A stretch of 64,000 bases of DNA from contig VJWM01000108.1 in the NCBI GenBank assembly GCA_010909165.1, forward strand, positions 434,001 to 498,000. Reading direction: 5' to 3'. Of this stretch, positions 1-9,566 are shown piece after piece. How positions within the stretch are numbered: position 1 is the stretch's first letter; each line of letters begins with the position of its first letter. A program made the position numbers and the translations under genes. This DNA comes from Anthoceros angustus (Eukaryota; Streptophyta; Anthocerotopsida; Anthocerotales; Anthocerotaceae). Below the pieces are notes generated by a model that did no database searches, was not told the origin of the DNA, and saw only the letters and a list, made by a program, of their open reading frames with translations.

Positions 1-172
1 CCATAGGTAGGATCCGGTGCCGTCAAGGCATGGATCAAGTACCTCCATGTCCCCCACAGCCCACAACAACATAAACTTTCGGAGACAATCTTCTCTCCAG
101 GAGGAGAATCCGGGCACATGGTTATCTTGATAAGCATCCTCAATCTAATGCACCATTGGGAAGTTAGACTTC

Positions 173-799
173 TTAGGCGGTGCTTACCGCTCCCCGGCCT
201 GTTGTCCTCCTCCGGTCTTGTTGCCCCTTCCTTGTTGTAGCTGGTCTTGGAGCTGTTGCTCCCTTAGCAGTGGTCTGAGTTGTGTTCCTTAGCGGCGGCG
301 GTTGCTTGCTTAGCAACCTCCTCGTGTGCCAACTCGACCTTGATTCTTCCATGGAGGCTCCGCATCTTCCACGGTGGCTCTCCTTGCAATCCACAGCCCT
401 CTTGGCCTCTTTCCAACCTTTCCTTGCCTCGTCCCTCTCCTTCTTGTGGCGCCCAGGCATCCAGATTTCGGCTGAACTTGCATCGAGATGACATTGCAGC
501 TCCCCTATGGTGCTTTGTGCGTCCGAGAGCTGAACCATGAGGGTTTCCTGATCCTTGGTCTTCCGCTGCAACTCTTCTCGGACCTTCCTTAATTCCGCTT
601 CCATGCTACCTAGGCGTCCCTCCAAGACCTCCTTCTCCTGCTTCATTCCCTGGAGCTCCTTTAGCTGCTCCCCCTGTTGCTTCCCCTGCTGCGCCTGTAA
701 ACCTAACAAAGAGAGGACCAGAGCTATCTGGTCCTCCATCTCACCCCTAGTGCGTGCCATAGCTGAGACCAGCTCTTGCAGGGTGATGTTAGGCCCCAA
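173..799 (-). CDS. Coiled-coil ORF in the gypsy 3' region
   Basis: A 208-residue minus-strand ORF. Residues about 45-110 are rich in Glu, Lys, Gln and Leu in heptad-like spacing and should form a coiled coil. The C-terminal third is Arg/Thr-rich and may be out of frame, because the parallel copy near 11,990-12,600 is broken at other places. No catalytic motif is visible. Additional ORFs placed after integrase in sense orientation are known from several plant gypsy lineages, but I cannot name the family. It is more likely a decayed piece of a longer element protein than a host gene. Function unknown. Confidence 0.4.
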   Translation of the reverse strand: MGPNITLQELVSAMARTRGEMEDQIALVLSLLGLQAQQGKQQGEQLKELQGMKQEKEVLEGRLGSMEAELRKVREELQRKTKDQETLMVQLSDAQSTIGELQCHLDASSAEIWMPGRHKKERDEARKGWKEAKRAVDCKESHRGRCGASMEESRSSWHTRRLLSKQPPPLRNTTQTTAKGATAPRPATTRKGQQDRRRTTGRGAVSTA

Positions 800-1244
800 A
801 CCTTACCGGGGATGGGTTCCCTCCTTCCTATCTGGCGCCGGCTCTCCCTGCGACCACTTGGGGTATACTTGAGGTCACCCCTTGAGCAGTAGTGACTTTC
901 TCGGGGTCGGCTCGGCCGTGCCCAAGGTTGGTGATTCCTCCTGTTGACTGTGGCTTCCCGGCCACGGGCTCTGCTGAGCCCAGTGCTTTCGGCCTTTCCT
1001 TTATCCTTACATCCGGGTGAGTTCCCGGTCGTGCTCTTGTGGCTCTAGGAGTGGTTGGAGTCCCCTGTTGCTCGGCCCGACCTCTCTTGGTGCTGTTGGG
1101 GTCTTAGCAACTCCGGTTGCTTTGTTAACCGCGTGATGCCTTAGCAAGCGCCACATTCCTCTTCATGGACACTTGGACTTCTCATCTTCACTCCCGGTGC
1201 CAGGAGATGGCCTCTTCCTCGACTCCTCTTTGGGCTTCCTTCTT

Positions 1245-1560
1245 TCAAACACGGCCTCCGGGCATGGAAGGTGAGACCATCTCTATCCCTCCAAAGAACT
1301 TGGCATGGTCAAAATGTGGATTAAGAAGGAGATAGAGCTGAGGGGGGGTGAGTAGGGTCAAGTGGTCCCTCTCCACGCATGTGTCATAGAACATCCTAGC
1401 CCAATCTATCTTGGACCCTCTCACCACCTCATAGAGAAAGACAAGAAAATGGTGACAATGTGCTCTAGCTTCTTAGTGAGCGAGAGCAGGATCCACTGGC
1501 TAATCCGGCCAGCTCGGGGTCTAACTTGTTGGTGACCCAGCCATTCTCCACCCTAGACAA
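1245..1560 (-). pseudogene. Conserved element ORF fragment (plant-transposon-protein-like)
   Basis: The minus strand encodes a segment containing VRGSKIDWARMFYDT, and a longer, cleaner version is at 13,021-13,284, where it is preceded by SLTKKLEHIATIFLSFYE. The same protein signature kept in two copies that differ by many indels shows that this was coding sequence. The pattern loosely recalls domains annotated as putative plant transposon proteins next to gypsy elements, but this is a weak family guess. The frame is broken on both sides. It lies just upstream, on the minus strand, of the coiled-coil ORF and may once have been part of the same protein. Confidence 0.35.
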
Positions 1561-3959
1561 TGTGGGAGCAATGGCGCTTGCCTCCTAGACTTTTGGGAGA
1601 TGGCTACAAAGGATCAATGATTATTCCACATTCCTCTTGAGGCCTCTCAGACACTGGAACAAGCGAATATTCCAGTGCGGGGTTGGTTCTCGTGTTGCCT
1701 TCCCTGGCCTTCTCCCTCATGTGTCCTGCATTCCGAACCAATTACAGGCTCTTGTAGCACCACTTTTTGTCCATGAAGGACAAGTGATGCTTAGCCACCA
1801 AAGAACCCGCTTTCACTCTCCGATTGCCCCATGTTGGGCCATTGATGTAATGGCCTCAATGGCCAGTGTTCTTCTTAGGTCCCATGCTCCTTGTCCCTGT
1901 GACCTAGAGTTCTGGAAAGTGTCCGGCTACCGCCATTGCGATTTCCCACAAGCCTACATCTGTGTCGCCTTTTGGTCGACTCCTCACTCGAAATTCCTTC
2001 TTAACCACAGCTTGTTGAAGGATCCCCTAGGGATGCTGCTTCTCCTCGTACCCATCTCCACGGGGAGTGCCACCGATTTTTCTCTGGAATCCACCAACCT
2101 CCTCCTACATCACAATTTGTCTGGCCTTGCCCCTTTCGGTATCTCCGTGTCTCCACGACGGAAAGCGTCGACCTACGGACACCGTCCACCACATTCCTCT
2201 TGCCTCTCATAGATGCTGGAACAAGAATATTCCAGTGCGGGGTTGGTTCTCGTGTTGCCTTCCCTGGCCTTCTCCCTCATGTCCCCTGACATTCCAACCA
2301 ATGCTCATTGTAGCACCACTTTTTGTCCATGAAAGTGATGCTTAGCCACCAAGGAACCGCCACTCTCCGATTGCCCCATGTTGGGCCATGGTAATGGCCT
2401 CAATGGCCACCGTTCTTCTTAGGTCCCATGCTCCTTGTCGTGACGCGAGCCTAGAGTTCTGGAAAGTGTCCGGCACACCGCCATGCAGCTTCCCACAAGC
2501 CTTACCTCGCCTTTCGGTCGACTCCTCACTCGAAATTCCTTCCAACCTGCCGCTTGATCAAGGATCCCCTAGAAGCCGCCTCCTCGTACCCATCTCCACG
2601 GTGGAGTGCCACGATTTTTCCAGAATCCACCAACCTCCCTCCTACATCACATGCCTCGCCTTGCCCCTGCCCCCGATCTCCGTGTCTCCACGACGGAAAG
2701 CGTGACTCCCACACGACTCACTGACACCACCTCGAATTGGAACCCTACTCCAATTCCACCTCATCAACATGCCGCTGCTCCGCTCAAGCCAATTCGCCTT
2801 CCGGCCTCAAATATGTGAGGTGCGGGAAAAATCCAGCAAGTGGTTGAGCGGTGACCCCCCACAGTGCGCCCGTCTGCCCTTAATCCAGCTCCAGTGCGTG
2901 CCTCGCACCCTACCGTTACGCTCCCTCTTCCTTCTGCTTCCTCGGCCCCTCGCCGCACCTCTTCTCGATTCTTCTGATGCACCGCGCCCGCCGCCCGGCC
3001 TTCTCCGGGCTCGGCCCGATTATTCCCCACCCCTGTTGAGTTCTGATTGCGCACTTTGCTCCTGCTTCCAGCCCGCGCCCTGGGCGCTCCTCACATCTTC
3101 GTTCGCGCCTCGGCTCCTCCTCGCCGTCTGATCTCGCGCTCGGCCGCCTCCGCCTTCGATCACGCATCCCCCGGACTGCCATTCCACCCGATTCGGCCTC
3201 TGCGTGCTCGTGCCGCCTCGTGACTCATTGCGGCCGCCGTTTCCTCCCTCGTCCACGGTCACGCTCGAGCTTGAGGTGTGCGCCCGATCACTTCTGCCTA
3301 TTCCTTGTCCCTTCCGACTGGAAATCGTAATAGGACCCCGTTACTTCCGTTGGGTATTTCCAATGATTTCGCTCAATTAGGTTTTCCATTTATCGGAAAA
3401 TAACTCCGACTTGGTTGCTACCATAGCAGGCTCCGTCGGTTCTTTGTCATAGCAGTCCATGCTGCCCTAGTCAGCGTTAGCAACGGCGGCAACCCTCAGG
3501 TTACATCCGGGATCGGGACTAGACTCTCTTCCTCCTACTAGGCTCTAGTAGACTTTTCTTATTCCTAACCTACTTCACATTCCAACTCCACACGATTCTC
3601 ACAACTTAAACACAAAACAAAAAAACACTCCTTTCAGGGGTGCAGTACCCATGTGGTCACCACATACTCCCTTCTCATTTGTTGGCGTCCCGCCAACTTA
3701 TTGGTAATACTTCTTCACGCCAACCATTGACCACGGTTGTAGCGATCCATCAAGTTCTTTGCGGTATGGATCCATTGTCGAACAGCACCACAGCAGGGAC
3801 CCATCCATCTAAGATGCTTCGAAGTGCATGTACTGTATCATACGCCAAGAGTCCCGGAACAACGTACTCTTGTTTTTGCGACTTAGGTCATGCCATTCCT
3901 TCCTCTTCTCTTGGGCGTTACGTGGGACAAGGCTTGTTCCTACTCTCCATGTCTGAACA

Positions 3960-4960
3960 AAGCCTATGAGCCTCTCCAATGGCTCTCCTCCACCGTCATC
4001 CTCTTATGCTCTTGGACTCTCAACGTTGGCACTTCAAACTCAATGGGCATGGTGGTGAATGCCCATAGGTGAGGTAGTAGGGAGTCTGTGTGGTCACCTG
4101 TCCTATCGCCCCTGGCGAGTGAAGCTTCGGTCCCAATCGTAAGTGTAAGTGATGGTTAACTTGTTGAGGATCTGCAAAGCAACCCATTAGCTTTCTCCGT
4201 GAGTCCATTCGCCTTGGGGTTGTAGGGGTGGTCTTCCGTGGCTGATGTTGAAATACTTCACCATGTGTGAGATCACCTCGTTGATGAAATGGGTACCCAC
4301 GCTAACCAACTCCAGCGGGCTACCTTGTGATGATATGCTCAAACAAGAACACAGCCACCACATTTCTGTGTCCACGGCAAGGCTTGAGCTTCCACCATCT
4401 GCAGTGAGTCCGTTGCTACGAATATATTGGTTGGCTCCCTTGGTCTTGGGTTGAATCGTGAGTCAATCCCCACTTCTCAAAGGCGCCAAGGCTAGGATAG
4501 GGACCAATGGCCCTTTGTGGTCTGGTTGGCTTCAACCCTTTGACATGCATCTGGCAGCAGTGAACTCCCTAGCATCATGCAAGGTTGGCCACCAATACCG
4601 CCTAAGATCTTCTTACAGTCACGTTGGTAGCGTAGTGACCTCCGGCCTCCTCCTCATGCAAGGCGAGAACCCGGTCCTTTTGACCATCCTTGACCCACAA
4701 CCTCTCAACTCCATCGGCCCTACCTGCAGCTTGTCCCCGCTTAACAACAGTGCGGAAGTATAGAACAACCTCTTCTTTGTTGTGTAGTCATTGTATCGAC
4801 TGTTGCTAAAAGCGAAAGACCTCCTCATAGGGCTGCAAACTTCTCCCTCCCTTCTCATTTGGTCTGTACCTCCGTTTCATCAACTTGGCATTGGGCCTAG
4901 CACTCTCCTCATCCTCCTCCAGAAAGCTTCATCCGGAAAATGATCTTCTTGATCATGCTC
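3960..4960 (-). pseudogene. Ty3/gypsy integrase (degenerate)
   Basis: In several minus-strand frames the region gives integrase-core signatures. Around 4,280-4,340 is a block reading PLELVS followed by GTHFINEVI, matching the gypsy integrase stretch around the second catalytic Asp. This is followed by a decayed Asn-Gly-x-x-Glu type block near 4,200, and near 4,030-4,080 by TPYYLTYGH, typical of the C-terminal part. Frameshifts separate the blocks, so no continuous ORF remains. It follows RNase H in the minus-strand direction, the Ty3/gypsy order (RT-RNase H-integrase). Non-functional as read. Confidence 0.65.
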
Positions 4961-4969
4961 CACCTTCTC

Positions 4970-5340
4970 CGTCTTCAAGCGAGACAAGTAGTCGGCGTTC
5001 ACATGCTTCCTCCCTCACGTGTCTCCACCGTGAAGGTGAACTCTTACAGAAGATCCAAGCGAGCTATGCGACCGAAGATCCGCCTTGTTGACAAGATGCT
5101 TGAGAGCAAAATGGTCAACATGAACACAAACTCATAGGAGAGGAGATAATGACGAAACTTTCTTCGAATACACCATCCCAAGGGCTTCCCTTTCGATTGT
5201 TGTGTACTTGCGCTCCGCATCGGTGAGTTGCCGTCGCGTAGTAGATTGGGTAGTCCCTCTTCTTGTCATCCGGCTCAAGAAGGCGTACCAATGGCGGCGG
5301 AAACATCACGTAAAATGGAACTTCTTGCTCCAATCCGGTC
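4970..5340 (-). pseudogene. Ty3/gypsy RNase H (degenerate)
   Basis: Minus-strand frames contain YPIYYAT, then pieces matching the typical KYTTIERE-AL-GMVY block of retrotransposon RNase H, then FGRIARLDLL further on. These blocks are in order but in different frames, so the domain is broken by indels. It sits between the reverse transcriptase (higher coordinates) and integrase (lower coordinates), as expected for Ty3/gypsy. Recognition rests on motif order; no alignment could be run. Confidence 0.65.
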
Positions 5341-5439
5341 CCTTGAGGGTTGGGGCATTACCAACGTGGTCCTCAAATCTTGAAATCTGCCTCCCTCTCA
5401 TTTGTCCGGTCCACTCTTGGTCCTTCCTCAACAAGCTGG

Positions 5440-6030
5440 TCGGTGAGCAGCCCTCCTAGCAAAGTTAGGCACAAAGCGTCGAGTAGCCCACCATGCCAAG
5501 GAACCCCGGAGTTCCTTGAGAGTTGTTGAGCTTCGGGCAACAATCATCTTCACCTTATGCGGATCAACGATGCCCGTCAAATTACGTGCCCCCAAAATCC
5601 CTCCGCATGCCAAAGTAGCATTTCTCGGGATGTAGGCAAAGTTGAGTTTCACGACACCTCGCCACTGCCGCAAGTGATCCGGTGCTCCTCCACACTCCCA
5701 AACACACAAAAATCATCTAGGAATACCTCCATGAACTTGTGGAGATACTCCTTGAAGATCTCAACCATGCTCGCATGAAGGAACCGGCTCCGTCAATCCG
5801 AGCACTCCTCTTGTGCGAAGGTCCCAATCCGTTGTGAAGGCTGTTAGAGGCCGGTCTCTCCCTCAAGTGCGGTGATTGTACCCAGTGCGTCAGAGCAGTA
5901 CACATCTTCCGACCACCAAATCCGGGATGTTGTCGATGAATGGGGAATGGTCCTTCTTGGTTGCTTTGTTGAGCTTCCTCCGGTCTTGGCATACTCGAAT
6001 CTTTCCGGCGCTTCTTGAACCACATCAGCC
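5440..6030 (-). pseudogene. Ty3/gypsy reverse transcriptase (degenerate)
   Basis: Going down the minus strand, the frames show a block like CQDRRKLNKATKKDH near 5,970-6,010, a decayed TAFTTDWD block near 5,830, and then KFMEVFLDDFCVF near 5,700-5,740. The last contains the FLDD catalytic pair, with the two Asp codons at about 5,712-5,717. LACGGILG and VDPHKVKMI follow. This is the canonical order of palm and thumb motifs of gypsy RT. Frame changes between blocks mean the ORF is not continuous. The catalytic Asp pair is intact. Confidence 0.75.
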
Positions 6031-6092
6031 ACCCACTCCGTGTTGTGATTGGATAGATGGCGTCGCCTTCAAGTACAATTCAAGCTGCTCCT

Positions 6093-6754
6093 TCACCTTG
6101 ATGAGTACTTTGGGTTCGACTTGTATTGGGAATTCAGTCGCTCCGGCTCCAAATCGATCCTATGCTCCCCACTTCTTGGGAATCCCTTCATATCATCACC
6201 TCGAGGCAAACTCGATGAACTCGAATGTTTCATTCCTTCTTCCACTGGTTCCGGTGTCGTGCAAACTTCAGCACCTTCGGGCAATACCTCCACATCCTTA
6301 ATCTCTCGCTTGTACCCATTCTCGCTCCACGGGTCTGAACTCTCACCAAACCCTTCCTCCGGTTCACGAGGTCCTCTTCCCTCATCCCCACTCCCTAAAT
6401 AGGTCCTCGAGGTGAATCGAATGATCCTCGGCTCACCCTCTCGACTGTTCTGGCCCTCTCGATCCTTCCTTAGCAACTGTTTAGAATCGTGTTGCTTCCT
6501 TAACCTTTTGTCTGATGCTTTGCGCCTCGTTACTGTTCTCGTCTCCTCCTGATGCGGTCCTCCATGAACCCAAAGCGGTCCACCAAATTGAGGGAGTAAG
6601 GGATATCCCTCCTATACTCTTCCTCCTCATCGACCATGCGATATGTGCAAAAGGAAATTTGTCCAGTTCCTCCTTCTTCCTCCAGTCGGATGTTTCTCGA
6701 TGTGTATCCTTCCGTTCTTTGTAGGAGTCTCCCCCAGTGGTATCCTGCTCCAAC
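6093..6754 (-). other. Protease-RT linker region of gypsy pol
   Basis: Two open minus-strand stretches (6,093-6,476 and 6,481-6,792) lie between the protease-like block and the reverse transcriptase. They contain charged sequence and no motif I can name. By position this is the pol linker of the gypsy element. No separate gene is supported. Confidence 0.45.
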
Positions 6755-7273
6755 TCAAACAAATTCGGCCTTCCTTCGTCTTGGGGTCCCAATCCATTGG
6801 CTTAAAAGCCACTTCCTTCCTCCCCAAGTCATCTTGCATCTTGAGCCATACTGAGTCCTTCCCAATAGGAGTCGTACCACAGGCGCCTTGTCTTGGATAA
6901 CCACATAGTCCATGAGATAGGGAATGGTCCCTATGATGGTGGTTACTCCTTGATTCTCCCACAGTGCATTTTTGACATGTCGGTAATCTCGGCCTGTTGT
7001 GGTATGCTCAATGTCCAACCCAAGCTTCCTTGCTATTGCTTCCGTCATGATGTTCACCGGATCCGTATCCGGGGAACCCGCTTGATGATGACGGCGATCT
7101 CCACTTGCGGCTCCGGCCGGGTCTATCATGGACACTAGGTTGTAGTCGGCACCCTTGGTCTGGCTTGGGCAATCGCCTCTTCCTCTTGGGTTGCGCTCTT
7201 GCAAGGCCCTCGAACTTGTTGCTACTTGGTTGTCCTTCAATAGTTGACCAAGCGTAATAGCAAACTGATCCAT
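6755..7273 (-). pseudogene. Ty3/gypsy retropepsin-like protease block
   Basis: A minus-strand ORF of 172 residues holds DPVNIMTEAIARKLGLDI and later IIGTIPYLMDYVVIQD, the hydrophobic-Gly and flap-side pattern of gypsy aspartic proteases. The Asp-Ser/Thr-Gly catalytic triplet expected just before VNIM is not seen in this frame; the frame reads PDTDP there, so the active site is mutated or lost to a frameshift. It lies between gag (higher coordinates) and RT (lower), the expected place. Probably inactive. Confidence 0.55.
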
Positions 7274-7462
7274 GATGGCTTGGCAAGGTTAAATGGTCCT
7301 CGATCGGTCCCTCCTTCTTCCCAGCGATCGCGGTTGCTCCCTTAGCAACAACGTCGGCGGTTGCTTATAACGGCCGCCTTAGCAGCGGTTGCTAACCCGA
7401 GGACTTCTGCGGTCTCGGGATCACAGCTCGGCGTTTTGTTGTCTTGGTCAATTCCTCCTCTA

Positions 7463-8010
7463 TCATCTCCATGACTTCGGCGCGTCCGGTGGAAACTCGG
7501 GTTCCTCTCCCTTTCTTGGAACTTCTTTTCTCCATGGCCCCAGGCGATTCACTCCTTGATTCTTCCTTCTCGGGTTCTCCTTCTCAAGTGTCTCCTCTAG
7601 ATCCGTTCCCTCCGGGCTTGGAGTGCTCTCTTGACTTGGTGATTGCACCTCCGTCTCTTTCTTCTTCATGACTTCCTCCTAGCTTTTCATTCCTAGTCTA
7701 GCCTGACCATGGCAGACCTCTCCGTAGTAGTCTCCTCCACACCCCCAGTCCATCTAGCTCCCGCAACACCATGGCTTCCGCATCCTCCCCAAAAGCGACC
7801 ATAAGGGCATCCTCCACGTGCATGGCGCCAGCTCCTTGGGATGCGCTTGCGAACCCCATCACGGTGGTTGAGCAATTGAGCAGATCTTCCTCGGTTTGGG
7901 CAAGTGACACTCCCGCTACATGACCACTGTTGTTTGCGTCTTGGCACGGTTCGTAGTCACCATTGGCTGTCTTGTTCGATGAACAGCTATTTGCATAATG
8001 ACCAAAGCCC
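7463..8010 (-). other. Gag C-terminal / gag-pol junction, low-complexity
   Basis: Between the zinc-knuckle ORF and the protease block the minus strand keeps short charged frames (for example 7,463-7,669, Glu/Lys/Pro-rich) but no nameable motif. Several copies of a CTTAGCAAC/GTTGCTAAG-like word occur at 7,320-7,400. Taken as the spacer at the gag-pol junction of the same element. Confidence 0.35.
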
Positions 8011-8775
8011 CTACGATTTGTAACGAACCGTTGCTTGGTTAGCAACCACAGGCACTTGGTTATTCTGAATGCCGGCCCCATGGAATTTCGCAGCATCGAT
8101 GGATGGGCGGTCTTGGGAATCTTGTCCAGGAAACCTCCACGGATCGGTAGGTATCCTCCAGCGATCCTCTTCCTCCTCCTCGTAGGCGAGCATGTGCACC
8201 TTGGCCACATGACAGTTGGACTTGGTGTGGCCTGGCTGGCCACAAGTGGAACAAAACAGGTTAGCCCGAGCACTGGATGCAGCTCTCCTCTTCTCATGCT
8301 CCTTCACAGCGTTGAGGTGAAACTTCTCGAATTTGCTCATCATTTCCTCCATCTTCATTTCTTGCTGTTGCACCTTCTTCGCTGCAGCTTCAGCCTCCCT
8401 CTTGACTTGTTCCACTTCCTTCTTAGCACTAGCGACCTCTTGTTTAGCCCTGGCCAGCTCCCTTGATCCTCGAGCCTCTGGTTTCTTCTTACCGATGCCA
8501 ACCTTCTTCTTCTTCCTGCGTCTCTCGTCTTCCGAGGATTCTTCCTCCGTCTTGCCATCCTCAGGAAGAGTCCTCCAGTCTGAGTCTTGAGAGGTCACTC
8601 TCCTCAGTTTCCTCCTCGAAGATCCCTTGTCCTTCTTCCCTCGCTTGGACTTCTTCTTCTTGCTCTTTTCCTTCTTGTGCTTCTTCTTGTCCAAGGAGTT
8701 GGATTCTTCGTAGTTGAGTGCCGCCTTGATGGCCTTGTCTCGTCTTTCTCCGCTTTGCCTCACATGTCGGCCCAT
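8011..8775 (-). CDS. Gypsy Gag, nucleocapsid part with zinc knuckle
   Basis: A 254-residue ORF on the minus strand. Residues 28-58 are a Lys-rich basic block and residues about 104-165 are a Glu/Lys/Ala coiled coil. A CCHC zinc knuckle follows, with Cys175, Cys178, His183 and Cys188 (CX2CX4HX4C), the RNA-binding hallmark of retroelement nucleocapsid. Its upstream neighbour (8,800-9,510) carries capsid-like pieces and its downstream neighbour is the protease block. The continuous frame here is the longest in the element. It is probably a fragment of a longer Gag polyprotein, since a frameshift near 8,780 cuts it from the capsid part. Confidence 0.7.
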   Translation of the reverse strand: MGRHVRQSGERRDKAIKAALNYEESNSLDKKKHKKEKSKKKKSKRGKKDKGSSRRKLRRVTSQDSDWRTLPEDGKTEEESSEDERRRKKKKVGIGKKKPEARGSRELARAKQEVASAKKEVEQVKREAEAAAKKVQQQEMKMEEMMSKFEKFHLNAVKEHEKRRAASSARANLFCSTCGQPGHTKSNCHVAKVHMLAYEEEEEDRWRIPTDPWRFPGQDSQDRPSIDAAKFHGAGIQNNQVPVVANQATVRYKS

Positions 8776-8799
8776 CTCGGGATCTAACCCCTTAGCAAA

Positions 8800-9510
8800 C
8801 CACCGAATGGCACGTAAATCGAGTGAGGACCACTACGATCACGCAAGTTAAGAAACCTCTCAACATAAGCTTGCAAGTCTCCTTCCTTCTTCTCCTCAAA
8901 AACTCCAACTTTGACAACACGTAGCCTTCTACATCTATTCCCTGAACCTCTCACAAAAGGCTTTCTTGATTCGTTGAAGGTTCTTTGTTGATGCCACTAC
9001 TCCCTCTTGTACCACTTGGCTGGCCCTCCGAAGAACTCCGTAGAAGAGAGTGAATCTTGCAGATCCCAGTTCACGATTTGCAATGGTTAGTTGCTCAAAG
9101 CGTTCAACAAACTCGTGGATCTTCATACCCTTCTTCTCTCCATACGTGGGTATGGTGCAGTAGTTATTGCAAAAGGAACTGTCGCCATGATGGCGTCACT
9201 ATCCCGACAACGCGATTGTTGGTCTAGCAAGGATCTCTGTTAGCATACGTCAAAAGTTGAGTTCACGGCCGGTGCAAGTTCAAAGAGGTCGAGACAAGGA
9301 TGGCTGTCCAGTCCTAAACTGTTGCTTGCTTCTTGGCTCCTCCCGGAGTGCGTTGCTGTGCTCTCCTCGCTCTCGATGCAGCCCGCCCGCCTCGCTCCAC
9401 GGCAGCGTTGTCTTCTTCTTTGAGTCTTCTCTTCACGGTGGGTCGGAACTTTCGGACTCAATGGGTAGCATCCATGTATCACACTCAAGACTCCCAATAC
9501 ACTACTAGAC
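8800..9510 (-). pseudogene. Gypsy Gag capsid region (broken)
   Basis: The minus-strand frame at 8,935-9,126 reads KIHEFVERFEQLTIANRE then RRIKKAF-like text, resembling the helical capsid region of plant gypsy Gag (Phe/Leu-rich with a Phe-x-x-x-Phe-like repeat). Flanking frames carry further short pieces up to about 9,510. The region sits directly after the primer binding site and before the zinc-knuckle ORF. It is broken by frameshifts. Confidence 0.5.
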
Positions 9511-9548
9511 AAGGTTAGTCTACTCTAAGGTCTTGACAACAATGACAC

Positions 9549-9566
9549 TCCCGGCAGGCGCCAAAA
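9549..9566 (-). promoter_or_regulatory. Candidate primer binding site of the gypsy element
   Basis: On the minus strand an LTR-like end in CCACA is followed by TTTTGGCGCCTGCCGGGAG. A TGGCGCC core right after the LTR is the usual tRNA primer site of many plant Ty3/gypsy elements. The tRNA identity was not checked. Confidence 0.6.

Larger units (their letters stand above)
1..3660 (-). mobile_element. Ty3/gypsy 3' region with extra ORFs (repeat A, copy 1)
   Basis: This segment matches 11,838-14,971 in direct orientation, from the shared words near position 1 and 11,838 to the words near 3,660 and 14,971, where the copies diverge. It lies downstream of the integrase of the minus-strand gypsy element, so it is read as the 3' internal region that carries additional ORFs before the 3' LTR, which would lie off the left edge. 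Readable minus-strand pieces are a coiled-coil ORF (173-799) and a short conserved piece near 1,245-1,560. The stretch about 1,560-3,660 shows no further recognisable domain; it is GC-rich in 2,800-3,300 and broken by many short indels relative to the second copy. The assignment to one element is inference from order and orientation. Confidence 0.6.
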
